From positions 27,809,319 to 27,873,318 of the forward strand of contig NC_037591.1 in NCBI RefSeq assembly GCF_003073045.1: a DNA stretch of 64,000 nucleotides, in the 5' to 3' direction. This document shows positions 1 through 14,044 of the stretch, one piece after another (position 1 is the first letter of the stretch; the number at the start of each line of letters is the position of its first letter). The notes under the pieces are model-generated. The model was not told the origin of the DNA. It saw only the letters and a program-made list of their open reading frames with translations, and did not search any database. The translations under genes and the position numbers were made by a program. This DNA comes from Pomacea canaliculata. Its lineage: Eukaryota > Mollusca > Gastropoda > Architaenioglossa > Ampullariidae.

Positions 1-3000
1 TTCGGAAAAACGTGGATCCTTATTTTTTTTCTAACTGTTTCAGTAATCCTTTCCTACAATTGTTTGATACGATTACCCCAAACACAGCTTTACAACACTT
101 TAAATTACTGCAGCAGAGAAAGAAAGGGTGGGCTGGAAGTAAAGTGTCGGCGCCATCTATGTCAGGCTCAGACCAGAAGTGTAGGACGGCGACACATCCG
201 GGAAACAACCTAAAGCAGCCTTGAAATGACCGGACACGCACTCACATTAGTGGTAAAGTGCTCGCCTTCATTAATATTGCAGGTCCGTCTGATACAGCTT
301 TTGTTGCCAAGAAGTGTACTTGCGACTCTCTGATAACTTACACCAAGCTTGGTTTAAAACTGCGATCCTGATGCTATCAGGTCCTATTTAAAGGATTAAT
401 GGTGTTCAGGTTTAATAATTGGGTAAAGTCCGTGCAAGATATCATTTTATAAAAATTTTGGCGAATACCCATCACATTCTGTTCTGAAAATGTGTCTACA
501 AACATTGAAAGTGCACAGATTTTGTGTTATTAAAATAGACGAAAGGATTTGTTTCCGTTGTTAAGGCCTCTCAGAGGGAGAGAATTGGAACAACATTTTA
601 ATTAACATACAATGTGTACAAACACGATGTAAGGCATTTAACCTTCTCTACGAAAAAACTGTGAGAAACAATAATGACCAACGTGACGTAGTACACCGTT
701 AGCGGCGCTCGTTGATCGCAGGTACGAATCGCGTACTTTGCCAGCGAATATTTAATTAACAGATGGGTTTTGGAGGCTGAAATTTACAGGTTAGGTTTAT
801 ACCGCCTAAATCTACTTATATCTGAAAAAACTCAAACCATTCGGGGTGGTCTTTAAGAGATTTAAAGGTCCTAAGGGACAAGCACTTGAAACTAATCTCC
901 TTGAGTGTGACAATTTATACAGATGGATGTCTCAGCTAGTCGAGTTGACATACTTTAGTGAACTCGACGCTGGAGGCAGCTGGCTATCTCTCTTATAAAA
1001 CCATCAGTTTAAAGACTGTCACTTGGTTCACGAAAACGCCCCGCTGCATGTTAGATAAAAACTTATAAAATGTAATATAATAATAATAATAAAGGTCTAC
1101 ATATCATTCAGAGCAACTAGCTTACCTTGCATAAAACAGAGAAGATTTAGTCAAGTATTTATCAAAACGTTCACTGCTTTATCACATGCAACATTTTGGC
1201 AGCTGTCAGAAAACAACAGTTGTTGCAGTTTTGTATGAGATGGAGACTTTCTATAACATGAGAGGGTGTAGGCACGAAAGAGGGACCAGCGCCGGTAAAG
1301 TCTATTTTTCTTGTGGTTAACGAGCTGATAGAGTGAAGAAGGGAAAAACACCCCTTGATGCCTATCTTTCTTATCGGCTGTCAAGCTCAGGAAAGCCTAG
1401 CTAGGAGATTTCGAGAAGAGTGAACACATAAAAACGGGGCACCTGGCCCTCGTGGGATAAAAGCGAGTGACAGTTGAGTGCAGCACTTCCAGGCCACTTC
1501 CTGCAGTTGCAGATGGCACCTACTCCAAGTTCTGAGGCCCTGTCACATTGTCCATGGACCATATGTTTACTCATTCAGTTCCTGCCGGTGTAAAAAAAAA
1601 AAAAATATCCACTTGAAACTATGTTACCTACAGCAACAGTTTCCGCCATTTTGAGTTTAAACTGAGACCTTTCCCGTCTCAGTGTGAAGAGGTTAGCCTC
1701 TCGTTAACACCACGTCGTCAATTGTTCTCATTTCTGGGATCTTGTCAATGCTGAAATGTTATATAAAAATGGAACATTTCCACTTTGGAATAGGATTGAC
1801 ACGATTTTCATTTTCTAGAAAACTTCGAAAAAGGAATGTTTTCCTTTCGTAGAAGCTTTGGGGCTGTGATGATGATCTTTCGTCGAAAATTAAGAATTAC
1901 GATGACCTCGTTTTAAAGAGATTTAGAAGACTACCCAATTTTGAAGAATCTCGGAATTGCAATCATCTACTAAGTAGAAACTTTGAAATTGTGATGACTT
2001 CCCCGTTAACACATCCAATTGTTGAAACGTTGCAAATGGGATGACCTCATCCCCTTTTCCTAAAAACTTCGTTTTAGCAGGCATTCCTCTCTCTCTCTCT
2101 CTCTGTCCTGTGGTCTTCTTACACTTTCTCTGGCTGCTACCATCTTCTCTCTCCGTTCAGGACTCTGATCAGAGTTGCATTCCCATCTTCTTGTAATGCA
2201 CACAAGCATTCCAGCAATTTCGCGGGATAAAACTGCCTGACAGATGGAGGACATTGTTCGTTTGACATCCTCGCCTTTCGTGATTGTCATATCTGCTTAT
2301 TGTCTGGCTTACGAACAGAAAGAAAAAAGGAAGAAGAGCAAAAGAAAAAAAAAAAGAGACAGCGGGTCTGTAATTTCCACCCTTCACATACTCAGCCAAC
2401 TCCAGTGGCTGGCAAAATCGAATAACGAGTCCTTCATATCGCGGGTAAGTGTCAAGTGACAGTATGGCAGTAAGATAGTAATACCATTTGTCTTTCATTG
2501 GCTCTTGTCATCTGTCTCATAATGCGCACATATTAGCAACAAGTGGAGACCAGCTGCTGGTGAATACCGTTACCTTGGCGTCCTGACAGCAACAGCGTCT
2601 TGTTCTCAAATAACTGATAGAAAATGTGGATGTAACTGTCAAACGCTCTCATATCATTCCCTCCTACAAAATACACACAAACTACTGCGTTCTGTGGGTG
2701 TCCCTGTCATATATTTAAGCTGCTACCATCTGACACTTTTCTTGGCGATAAACAAAATGTCTTAGAGTATGGTCGTACTTAATACAGGCTATGCGTTTTA
2801 CTTAAACATAATGTTCTGAAAAAGTGAAATACACTGAACACTTCTTTTCTGTAGAAAAATTTTTCACCAAGCATAAAAAAGAGACAAATCAATCAACAAA
2901 TTTTGCAGTTGTGTTATATCTCGCACAGAGACCACAACACATTGGAATAAGGAGACGAATCATGTAAGGCAAACAAAAGCCATTTTCCTCTCACTTTCTA

Positions 3001-5410
3001 CGATGCAATGTTTGTCTCCCGTGATTACATCCGATAAAAATCTCTTGGGTTTGAAAACAATCTACCTCAAAGCAGTTAATAGAGCATTTGACTGATTGAT
3101 GAAGTAGTAGCGGACAAAGGTTGTACTCACATCCAGTCTAGCGGTGACTTCCCCAAGTCCAGCCTGGAGTAGCTCAGGAAGCTGTCCAGCCTCTGACACC
3201 AGGCGATGTGATGTGCAAGTGAGAGAGAGATAGAGGGAGGAGGTACACAAGCAGCAAGTGAGAGAGAGAGGGGGGGGACACAAGCAGCAAGTGGGAGGGT
3301 GAGTAATGGTGCGGCTATCAATGAAGGTGCTTTACTCACTAATGCGATATTCCCGCCTCGGCTTTCCCCCCGAGGGTCTCCGCAGCTCGGCCCCAGCAGC
3401 GGGCCCTCCGCCGGCGAGAGGAAAGGCGCGAACAGACGAGCCTGGTCTCGCGTCTCCTGTAGATTTGATTACGTGCTTCCATCAGACCCCACCACCACCC
3501 TCTCTTCTCCCCTTCTCTCTCTCTTCTTCTTTCCTTTATACTGGGAGATGCAGGAGGGAATAATGGTCACCACTATCCCCCTCCAACTCGCCGTCTGGAA
3601 GCTAGGCAGATGTATTCAATAAAGACACTGCAGTCAGGAAAACATTCCACTTTTTTATTTTTTTTTCCGCTCCCCTTTTCCCAGTTCTTCTTGCAAACTA
3701 ATGCCCCGAAAACCATGGGAAAGATGTATCTGATAGAGACCAAAACTTCTGTTTTATGAGTCGTGCTACAATTTATCTTCGAGGTCCGGCTAAAGTACCT
3801 CTAGGGGTCCGGTAATGTACATCCGAGATCTGACTATCTTACATTTCTATGTACATTCGGGATAACGCGCATTTTTATGCATAATGCGTAATGTTATTCA
3901 ATGTACATTGTTCAAGTTCATTTTTTTGAACACCCGGGGGTCCGGTTAGGGTATGTTTGTCAGTCCCTCACCCACCTTTCCAGCCTTTCTTCAAAAGTGA
4001 AAGTTCTGATTATGTCTGACACTCTGGAACTTCCACTCTTAGCCCTACTGCTTTGTGGACAGGCACATCGACATCCAGTTGTGCTCCACGATTCAAACAT
4101 GCCAGCACACACACTTGGGTACAATACACACCCCATTGATGGACATCATCATACAGTCAACACCCCAGTCCATGGCAGATAGCTGTGACTTGCTACTATA
4201 CACACCACACTGATGAACATCATCATACAGTCGTCCCCAGTCCATGACCTCGGTCTTCAGCGGATAGCTGTGGCTTGCTTCTATACACACCGCATCTGTA
4301 TCCCTTTTACTGCACACTATGACTGCTTGCTAATGTAATCAAAGATGTTTAAATCTTTATAGTGTTGTAATACAAAGTGTTCTGTAACGCATCTGACCGT
4401 TCTAGAATGGAAATGCATTCATCATTATCATCATCATCATCGTCGTCATTGATGTTTACGCATCGTGCGTGTGTAACCATCCTACACGGAATTGTTGCTG
4501 GCACTCTCCGTGTTTAGCTCATTTGCTAAAAATTTCTGTGTCTAATGGCAAACAGCTCATTTCCTTGATTCTTGCGTGTCTGCAAGGGAGGTAAATGGTT
4601 TGTCGAGTGTCACAGTATTAAGTGGATCTTTGCGTGTCTGCATGCAACTTCTACTTCATTTATCTTGCAGTTTTTTTCTCTCTATTTTTAGTTTTTGGTT
4701 CTATATCTCTTCCTCCCATCCCTTACTTTCTTGCAGATGGTTACCATATTTCTCCGGTAACTGCTTTCAACACTTTTACAGCAATCACTTTAATTTGTGC
4801 AACTAGGTGGAATACTTGTCTGCAACAATCATGAGTATTTACACACAGCTGTTACTATAAGTTGATATTTAATTATTACTTTTTTAAGACAAATACTGAT
4901 TTCCATATTTGAGTGTCCGGTATTTATTTAGATACGAGCTTATAAAAAAAATGAACAAAATAAGGCATCCATTGACTCGGTATCGGCAATGTCAGAAAAA
5001 CAAGCGTTGATATGTTGCCCTTGAATTGCTGTGGACAAATGAACGGGTCATTGATGTTGTCAGCAGAGGATGAATCAACTACAATTTCTTTTCCATACGT
5101 TTGTGCGAGCGATGTCTCATTCATTTCTCGATTTAAATCACGAATTATTTTATTGGCTGAAATTTTATCAGGAAATGTAATGCTCCCGTCAAAAGGTCCA
5201 TCAGGTGTGCAGGCAGGAACAGATAGACAGGTAGGACGGTTGACACCGTGCCAGCAACAGAATTAATTTAACATCAAAGCAGATTTTCTGAGATTTTCAA
5301 GGAGTTATTTTCTCCGAGTAGAAATTAGCAATACTTGGCAAGTGTTTCACACAAAGTCGATAGAACAACTACTTCGGTTAATTGCCTCAGCGGGTTCTTG
5401 TGCTATTAAG
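1..5410. other. Intergenic region, no gene recognised
   Basis: I read both strands and found no protein family, no RNA gene and no chain of exon-like frames with matching splice sites. The open frames here are short and low in complexity. What can be seen are simple repeats: a CT run near 2088-2104, a GAGA/GGGG purine stretch near 3221-3300 and A/T homopolymers. A GC-richer patch lies near 3355-3470. A distal promoter or a weakly conserved non-coding RNA could be present unseen. Confidence 0.5.
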
Positions 5411-5594
5411 GAGGAGGAGAAGGAGAGAATTGGTGTTTTACGCCGAGCCAGCAACTAAGGCTATATCACGGCAAGGCAGCCAGCCATGTAAACAGATACC
5501 ACAATCAGAGAAAGAACACCGTGCCCGAGACGAGAGCTGAACCCAGGACAGCCAGTCCTCACTGTATTGGTTGCACCACCGGACCGCCATAAGG
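5411..5594 (-). mobile_element. tRNA-derived SINE copy
   Basis: Read on the minus strand, the element starts with a tRNA-like head. An A-box-like stretch (TGGCGGTCCGGTGGTGCAA) begins at about 5592, and a B-box-like GGGTTCAGCTCTCG follows at about 5525-5540. The 3' part ends with GCTCGGCGTAAAACACCAA, the kind of conserved tail seen in many invertebrate SINEs. Short AAGGAG motifs flank both sides and may be remains of a target duplication. No LINE-encoded protein is present, as expected for a SINE. The assignment rests on the box order and tail; no second copy was seen in the window. Confidence 0.6.
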
Positions 5595-6839
5595 AGAGAG
5601 GCTGGTGAGGAGACAGAGTAGAGGTGGTGGTAAGTAGTCGTACTCGTAAGTCCAAAGAGGAAGCTGGCGGCTTCGACCTTTCAAGCACAAAGATCAATGC
5701 CGGTCCTTGTTTTGTCATCCTGGTTTGTACAGACGGTGAGCGGAAAAGTAAGCAGGACACACAAGGAGTGACAGAAGGGAAGGTCAGCTCGCACAGGGAG
5801 ACAAGGGACACCAACGTGACGTCTGTATTGATCATCGTGCACTAATCACATTTCGGCCTGGAGATCATCGAGTAATCTCCTTGGGGAACCAAGGTGGGAA
5901 AAAACAGAAAGAAGACAGCAAGGAAAGAAAAGAAAGAAAAGAAAGAAAAAAGTTTAAAACTGAAAAGAAACTTTAAGAAAAGAAAGCAAACACCTTATCC
6001 TTTCTGGTGGGAAGGGAGCTAGAAATGGAACTGAAGAATGGAAATTATGAAGTGTATATTAGACTAACAAAGATTTTAGCTTTACTTAGATAATGCGTAG
6101 TTAGCTACTGCAAGTGGAGCACACGCAAGCTCCTTTCGCTCTTTTTGTTTGTTTGTTTTTGTTCAGTATGTCTACCGATGGCAAAAGATTGACATCGACA
6201 TCATCGCGACAAGCAAGAAAGGCCTTAGACACAAAATTAGATCATCACAGATCGGTGACGAAAATATAGAAACGAAGAAAAATCAGGGGAGATGGGTAAT
6301 TATAAGATTGTAATAAATATATGTAAATTATAAGATAAATTAGAAATAAATATATTACCGAGTATTTTAAACTGTTTCAACCGTCAATAGCTAAAGATTG
6401 AGACGAACATCACAAAATGGAAGAGGAAAAGGAAGCAAAAAAGAATGAATAAATGAATGAATGCAGTAATGAAAAAAGAACATTTGAAAGAGAAACAAGG
6501 AAAAATAAAATGTAGCCCGCTATTGCAATGACTTATAACTAAATTATAAATCTGAATTGCGGGAAATGCACGCTTAATTCTTTTCCTTCCATACAAAGAA
6601 GACAGTAATTCCTATTAAATTGTCTTGAAATCCCTAGGAGATGACTTGCATAAAAACCCACAACACAAAACCAAGATAGACAGTTCACTAAAATTCTCGG
6701 TAAAGCCTCTCGGTGAACCTTGTCGTGCCTGGCATTCAGACAATAATTTCAGCGGGCTTATAGTTGGCATCATCAGCGCACTCGAAAATGCAGCATCTGT
6801 CGTACTCGTAGCTGTTCTTACAAAGTTCTCTGGCAAATG

Positions 6840-6897
6840 GTGTGTGAGTGTGTGTGAGTGTGAGTGAGTGTGTGAGTGTGTGAGTGTGTGTGTGTTA
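6840..6897. repeat. GT-rich microsatellite (TGTGAG variants)
   Basis: A run of TG dinucleotides is interrupted by GA steps. On the minus strand it yields a meaningless His/Thr/Ser-rich open frame, so that frame should not be read as a gene. Confidence 0.8.
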
Positions 6898-9800
6898 CTC
6901 GACATGCAAACATAAAATATGGCTACAAAAAAACCAAACTAACTAAAAAGTATAGCAGAACAAATAACCTCTTCCTTTATCTGTGTTGCCTGTGGACTGA
7001 TGTCCAAACACCGATTAACTCTAAGCATGTATGAAGGACAGAACTATTACTATAAAGGACAAAACAAATATAGAAATAGCATATTGTAATGCATCAAAGA
7101 CACACACCAATTACAAAATTCTGTAAGCTTGCTCGTCCAGCCGACCTCTGGCAATCAGCAGATCACACAGTTAAGGACGTGAACGGCAAGCAGGGAGAGC
7201 AAAGTGCGCCATTGGCATTCTGGACACGTTCACATACAAAAGGCTTGCAGCTTTCTTTTGCATAGAAATCATGTCCGGTGAGAGTGCTTTTGTAACTTTG
7301 TGTGCATGCTGTGAAATTCTTAGTTGTTCTTAATTATTGAATAATTCAGATTTCACTAATAACTACAGATTTGACATTATTACACTGCGTAAGCTCTCTT
7401 GCACAAACAGCAGACATTACACAGACCATTCCTACAGTTTGCAAAAATATTGATAAAATGTCGTTATTGTCCCCCAAAAGACCAATTCTTTGTTATCTAC
7501 CCCTCACCCCTACTATTCCCCTACCTATACTGTTGCTTACTATCAAAATTTACTTCTCGTTCAATAGACCGACAAGTTCCAGAGAAGAAAGTAGACCAGC
7601 CACCTGTCAGAATAACTCCACCCCACTACGATGCTGAAACATATTTCTCCATCACGCAAGGGCCCGTTGAGATCTTCTTAAGTGTGCAGATTGCCTCCCC
7701 AGCACCGGTAACTCTAGCAGGAAAGGGGAGCTCATTCCGCTGAAATGGTCAGACAGCGACCCGGGACAGCGGGAGATTCCTCTTTAAGCCCTTGTTTACT
7801 CGTGGAGAAGAATATTCGCTCTCCACCCCACAGCAGGCCAGGAGGGAGAGGGCACTGCCATTAGGATATGGATATTTTTACGAGTCCTGGCTTATCACTG
7901 GAAAAGCCTGTGCCTTCGGCCAAGATATCAAGAAAAAAAAAGTAAAATGAAAATTTCACCGCAAGGCTTCCATTTCATCCCAGGAGAGAATACGTTGGAC
8001 AGATAGCAGCATTAATATTAAATATAAATAACGCCAAGCTAGAGAGGTATAAATAAAGCAATGTATGTGAAATTGCTGGAGACTGGGTGGATGGCTCGGG
8101 GTGGGCAAAATAATCAGATCCTTTCTCTCCCTCTCCCTTTCTCTCTCTTTGTATATAAAGTATGTGTGTGTGTCCGGAGCGCACACACATACAAACACAC
8201 AAGCACGTCCTTTCTGCCTGCATTATCGCTTGACGTTCGTGTAAGACGAACCCTCACCTAGGCAACACACGAATGTCGCTTCTGAACCGGTTCGATTGGT
8301 CTGACAACGTCCTTCCTTTCAGGATGTGCCACTCAATGCCGACACCTCGAAAGAGCAAGTGTGGCACATCGACGTCTGTTTTCATCTCCTTATCGACCGC
8401 GTCGGTGATGCGCTTGTGATATTGAGTTAAGAGTTAACGAGGCTCGGCGCACATCGATCAATTAGCGGCGAGGAGCAGTCTTGGCTGCAGGGTGGCAGAC
8501 CCGACGCAAACAAACCACGAGCTTTCAAGCAATGTTTTCTCTACCACTGTCCAGCCTAGCGACACCTTCACCACCATCCTCTGGCCTCGCGCCCACGTGA
8601 AAGAAAAAGCAATAAGCAGAGTGTCGGGTACTGAAAAGGAGTATGTGAATGAGTTGTTCTTGCGGCTGTTGTTGTTGTTAGACGAAAGAGTCGATGAAGA
8701 AAGAGGAGAAGACATAACACGCACACGAACTCACAAAAGACGTGTCTATGCAAACGGTGTCTGTGCCACAAATCGAATGAAAGTCAAAGGGAAAGAAAGA
8801 ACCGTAAATAAACAATCAATGATCAAATACTAGAGAGGGATTGGTTCCAACCTGAGATGCATGTCAGGGTACATAGACACCTGCACAGCTACTGGTTCCA
8901 TCAATCTGTCAACGGACCATTGACTTCGCCACGGCATCAAGAAATAATTGTCATTATCATTATTAATTTTCTCTTCTGATGTGCATACCAGATGTATCGG
9001 ACAATATTATTTACTCATATTTGACTTGGATCTTTCAAACTTAGACGGTTGACCAGATCCCTTGTAGACATAAGTCTCTTTAGTTTCTCGAGCTTGCTTC
9101 GCCCCTTATTACGTGAGCAGGCATTCATACTGTTGCAACAGAGCAGTCGACACCTACATACACAGTTAAAGGGGCGATGCTTCCACACGTTTAGCGCCCC
9201 TGCTGGTCGTTCTGGGTAACGCTATACCCATATAACGATGTCATCCATGGAGGCTCGCCCAGCTATTAGTGACTAAAAGTCCGCAAGAACTTCGCCCAGG
9301 GCGAGTGCAGGAACGTATTCACGTCTTCTTTACGTGGTCCGGCAAACTGGCAGAAAATGCGATCGTGCTTTCAAGGGAGGTAATTCCATGAGTGCGATCT
9401 GGCCAGACCAGAGCACTGGGGATGTTGGGACAAGTCTGTCGCCAGGGATGCATTCCTGACGAAGCACAGATGCGCCAGGAAATTAGATTGGAGAAGCAAG
9501 AACTGAACTGAATGACCTGTGGACACTTCGAAAGCCTTCTTTACATCGCCTTTTTCTTCTTTAATTAGCGACTAATTTCTTTCCTTCTCCCTCCAAAGAC
9601 GAGTGGAGTGGCGTTCATTGAAAGTAAAATAAACATAGCGCGAGCTTTGATTGAGAGCCAAGAGAAGAGCTACACCTATTAGCAGGGTAAGAGGTGTTGT
9701 TACGGCAGAGGTAACACAGCCTCGATGATCTTAGTTCAGGTTCAGAAAACGAGAGCTATGTAATAACCTTTGTATCCTCCTTGTCCACCCAACACCTCAG

Positions 9801-10160
9801 AAAAGCAGATGACTTGATCACGCCCAGGGCACGCGTGTTCAGTGGAGCTGTTTACTTTTTGTCATCTTTCTCGATTTGGGTTTAAAAGATTTTCAATTTT
9901 AGTCGAAAACGAGCTTTTTTGACATCTCAGACCCATTAATCCTATGTAATATTCTCAAACGGGTACAGTTTGGGGGTAGTTAGACGACGACGGCTACGAC
10001 TGAGATCAAAGGCTTTGTCAGCTGAGAAAAATGAAAACTAAGTTTAACAAGTGTCGTCAATTTTACAAGTTAAAACAGTTTCTATATTCAGACCTGATAA
10101 ACAGTAAGAGTAATGGCGTAGAGATGAACTCAAACTGTCTTTTGGGTGATTTCATTATGT

Positions 10161-10260
10161 TCTTTGTTTTGTTGTGTTGTGTTGTGTTGTGTTGTTTTGT
10201 TTTGTTTTGCTCTGTTCTGTTCTGTTCTGTTTTGTTTTTTGTTTTGTTTTGTTTTGTTTT
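10161..10260. repeat. TTTTG / TGTTG pentanucleotide microsatellite
   Basis: About 100 bases are made of TTTTG, TGTTG and TTCTG units. Both strands stay open through it, which produces spurious Cys/Val/Leu-rich or Lys/Thr/Gln-rich frames. Confidence 0.85.
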
Positions 10261-12838
10261 GGAGTCAAACACGAAACGTTAAGTTGGAATTCTTTCGTAG
10301 TAGTAGCTTTATGGGGATTACCGTTCATATCTGTAGGGTTAGTTAATTTTGTTTGGAGTTATTTGGGTCTCTGTGTGTGTGCTTGCTTTCGATTTAGACT
10401 GTGGTCATATATATAAGTAGACATGATCTAAAAGAGACAGATGTAGTTTGTCTTGTGTTGAAACAAAAGAGAACACAGATGTCTTCGTGACTGCTTGAGT
10501 GAACATGGGGCACCGAATGTACCCATGACATAGAGAAATTGAAGGAATTTTACAGCAAAACAGCAGCCGATCCTCCCCAGGGTATGGGAACACAATAAGT
10601 TCGTCAAAAACTAAATACAAGGGAGGAAAAGAGTCTCTAATATCAAAACTTGGAGAAAGGGGAAGGGGCCTAGCCTAGGAAACGCACCAAGTATTATTGT
10701 CAGCTGCTGATAATAGAAATTTATTGTGATCAGAGCACCAAATAATGTTGACTCAACCCTTCTAGACTCCGCATGATGAAAATTTGGCCGGGTACAGAGA
10801 TTTTACGCTTAGAAATAAATCAGGAGATGAAATTTTACTCGGGGTCCGAGAAAATGATATATTATAGGTCAAGGTGTGAGGTGTTTTTTCAGGCAAAGAC
10901 CTGCATGCCACCTTAGAAGATGTCTTGTTGCCATGACCTTTGTGCTGGCGTAGTATGGAGTAAAGTATTTACATCGATGTATGCTGGTATGCCGAATGTG
11001 TCAGCATTTTTATTTACCGATACAGCCGATTGGGTAACGCGAGTTGTTGTAATCGTTACTGATATAAGAAGGTCTCTCTACCCCGACTCTGTCACCTCCC
11101 ACTTATTTCAAAGCCACAGCATCGTGCCCATAACCCCACTCTCCCTCACATGACAACAAAAAATTTAAATCGCCCAAGGCGTATACTTACATCACTTCTT
11201 TGCCGCTTTTCTCCCCGTCACACACAACGATTGACAGAGAAGTGCTGGAGAAGGAGAGCGCAGTATAGAACGCAGAAGGTGGACATGTGAACCTGGCCCG
11301 ACAGTTCGTTCATAAAGCTATCCAGTGAACGTCTGTCAGCTTGTTTAACCACAAAGGCGCTCACATCGATCCAGTCTCGAAGCAGCCAGAAAAATGGGTC
11401 AGGAGAAGACAGCACGTGCTTGCACCGCATCCCTGCTCCTCGCCATCATCGCGCCCCTTGCCAGCCTCCTTCCTACCCAGATGAGGGCACCACAGCTTTG
11501 AGGGATGGAGGGTGGGTGGTATGTTCGGGACGGGGGAATGAACTCGGGTGTTGGGGGTTGGTGGGGGAGGAAAAGGCTCGTTCCATCTGAGTTGCGCGGT
11601 GGTCCTGGCCGTCGTTTCCAAATCGATGAAGTTAACGTGTGCAGTTGTCACAGCTTCAGCACGTGCTCTGCTTATAAAGAAGGTTATGTCACAAAAAAAT
11701 TCTGTTCTGTTTTGCCTCGAGGGCTCTCCTGAACACACGCCTCCGCTAAGACCAATGATGGAAATAGATTTGCTTGGTTTTTCTTCTAATCAGTAAAGCT
11801 TCAATAAATGAATCTTGAAAATTACCATCTCGTGTCGAATGCATAAACATAAATTTGTAGCATTCTCACCTGCAAAAGCATGCAGCCCCCAGGGCTATAA
11901 TTCATTAGAATGAAGCAGATATCTCGCTCCTCTGCTCTTCAAAATGACGAGAGAGAAACAGGAGTTTTGCAGACGAATCAAGCAGGTGAGAATGTTCTTG
12001 CTCTGACATCATCTGCCAAACATGGCATCCCACTTGCGGCATGCAAGGTCTGCTTAAGAATGCACTTCTGGTGTACGAGGCCAGCACATGGCGGTCGAGG
12101 CGGTCACGACCCGTCGCGACATCACGGGAAGGGCAGATCGCAAAAGCAAGGAACGAGACACTCGTGCGGATAAAGACTAGTGGGAGGTCACATGGCTGAC
12201 GACATGGGACACCGTGCAGGGTCAAGGACGTAGCCACGACACCATGACCCTTGCTCCCATTCTCCACTCCCTCCCCAACACACACACATTCCTCCTGCAT
12301 GCACCTTGCGGCTTTGTCGTCTATGACTATCTACCCCTTTCATTTCTTTTTATCGCTCGTCAACCGTCTCCGTTCTTTTTCAAAGATCTCGACAGACGAA
12401 AGAGCCTGCTGGTACAGGGTCTACAGTCCACGTCTGCTGCGGGAAGGCGCCCAAACAGCAGCAGCAGCAAAGGTGCGCATTGCCTCGCTTTAGAATCAAT
12501 GGGGTTCCTTTCGTTTCGTCTTACTGTTCTTTTACTAACTGAACCTCATAACAAACCCTTTGATAGATTGTCTACACATGATTCTCAGACAGAACGAGGA
12601 ATACAAGCTCCAGCTGAGAACACAGGTAAGGTCTGTAAGTCCATCTTGGTGTAAATAACAGGATTTTATTACACTTACCCTAATGGATGCTAAGCCGACA
12701 TCGTGTGATAACACCTTTTAGATAACAAACAGTCTCTGATAGTGATTTTTTCTGCAATCTCCTCCTATAAGATTGACGAGTTGTGAGAGAAGTCCCCAGC
12801 CCTAAATGGAATGAAATGACAACCAGGTAGGCTGAAGC

Positions 12839-13040
12839 TGAATAATAATAACAACAACAACGTGTAATTTTGAAGGCGCAAACTATCAGTGCTTGGGACA
12901 GAATACAAAGGACGGAAGGAGAAAAAAATTCTGCAGAAAAAAGAATAAAATACATAGAAGACACAAAAAGGAATTAGGGAACAAGCAGTTAGGATGTAGA
13001 GTATCTAAAATCTAAGTTTAAGACTTGCAGGCGAATTAGT
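12839..13040 (+). repeat. AAT-headed dispersed repeat, copy 1 (limits approximate)
   Basis: It starts with an AAT/AAC trinucleotide run and holds a block around 12945-12990 that reads AATAAAATACATAGAAGACA and continues into an A/G-rich stretch. The same order of blocks occurs near 37957-38160 and 55452-55770, so this is an interspersed family rather than a chance AT-rich patch. No coding part was seen. It could be a SINE or the 3' part of a LINE. Confidence 0.45.
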
Positions 13041-14044
13041 CAATTGACTATAAAAATATTGACAAATATTAATATTAAAAATACAAATATTTACAACTCT
13101 GTTGATTGGTGTAAGGAGTGATGCTCGTAAAGCAGGTGAGTGTTTAGTGCACGTTGAAAGGATTCAATGCTGGGTAGATGGCGGATATGGAAGGGGAGAC
13201 AATGACACTGTTTTCAAATAACTAAATATACGATGACTGTATGTGGTTGTTTTAATGACACAACACTACTATTACATGGAAATACTAACACTGCAAGTAT
13301 CACGCCTTAAATCATTGAGAAACTATTTTAGATTGTTTCCGTTCTTGTTTATTTGTGTTTTAGAAGCTCCTAGCCCTGTAGGGGAAAGCAAAGTTTTCCA
13401 AGAAGAAAATGGTGAGGTAGACGTCAGCTGGTTAGTAGGCTACGACTGACAAAGATAGAACACAAGTTACGTCATCGTTGGCGTCATGTAATTTTGCGTC
13501 ACTATGAACAAGTGACAGGAATGAATGACGCAGGCGCGATTCCACTTTACGATAGGTATTCATGTCGTGTCAGTCATGTTATGTTGGCAGCATCGCTAAC
13601 TGCAATGTTGTGTCAGACTGGGAAACTGTTGAGGCTCAACCACTCACACTCGCTGTGCCGCCATCTTCTACTGCAACCGATAAGACACGTCAGATGTGGT
13701 AAACTAGGACATTACAAAGCACACTAAGTGAGCCAAAGTGACTAAAGAAATCTGTTTACTGAATGAAAAATACGTTGAACAAAAGAATTTTTAATGTATA
13801 TAGATTTTTCAAAGTGCTTCAAGAAATTATCTTCCCTCAAATTAAGCGGCATCTGTAAATACTATTTTTTTAAATTCACAGATGTTCCTATTCTTATCAC
13901 TACCATCAGGACTTTAACCATTATCGTGGTTGTTGTTGTTGTGTTGTTGATTGTGTTGCTGGAGGGGCGGTATGATGGCTCCGACTTAAAAGAGTTTCAG
14001 CCTCTAATATGTTGACATCAACTTAATGGACCTTCTACCCCAAA

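Larger units (their letters stand above)
5595..14044. other. Intergenic region, no gene recognised
   Basis: No protein family, tRNA or rRNA could be recognised on either strand. Low-complexity tracts explain several of the open frames: GT/GAGT repeats at 6840-6897, a pyrimidine tract near 8120-8150, a TTTTG/TGTTG tract at 10161-10260, and an AAT-headed dispersed repeat from about 12839. An exon-like minus segment at 6736-6829 and a plus segment after a good acceptor near 8322 were considered and not accepted. Confidence 0.45.

Noticed and set aside
6736-6829. Minus-strand open segment with four cysteines (CKNSYEYDRCCIFEC), after a possible acceptor, ending in a stop
   Set aside because: Only 31 codons, no matching upstream exon or signal peptide on this strand, and the apparent acceptor lies in a GT-microsatellite. 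No family recognised.
8281-8320. GGTTCGATT-like motif resembling a tRNA B box
   Set aside because: No A box at the right distance and no cloverleaf arms; not a tRNA gene.
8323-8428. Plus-strand open segment after a strong acceptor (CCTTCCTTTCAG), ending at a TAA
   Set aside because: About 35 codons, open in more than one frame, no recognised family and no upstream exon to join.
9189-9206. TAGCGCCCCTGCTGG, similar to a CTCF binding site
   Set aside because: One C is missing relative to the usual core (GCGCCCCCTGGTGG), and a gap in the zinc-finger contact region normally abolishes binding. A single short match is weak evidence.
12214-12654. 146-codon plus-strand open frame
   Set aside because: No domain, no signal peptide, low similarity to any protein composition, and no flanking exons. 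It looks like a chance open frame.
13794-14015. Hydrophobic open frame just ahead of the GPCR start, considered as an upstream exon
   Set aside because: Its hydrophobic core comes from a GTT/TTG repeat, it is not joined by a usable donor, and the frame starting at 14045 already has a complete signal peptide.
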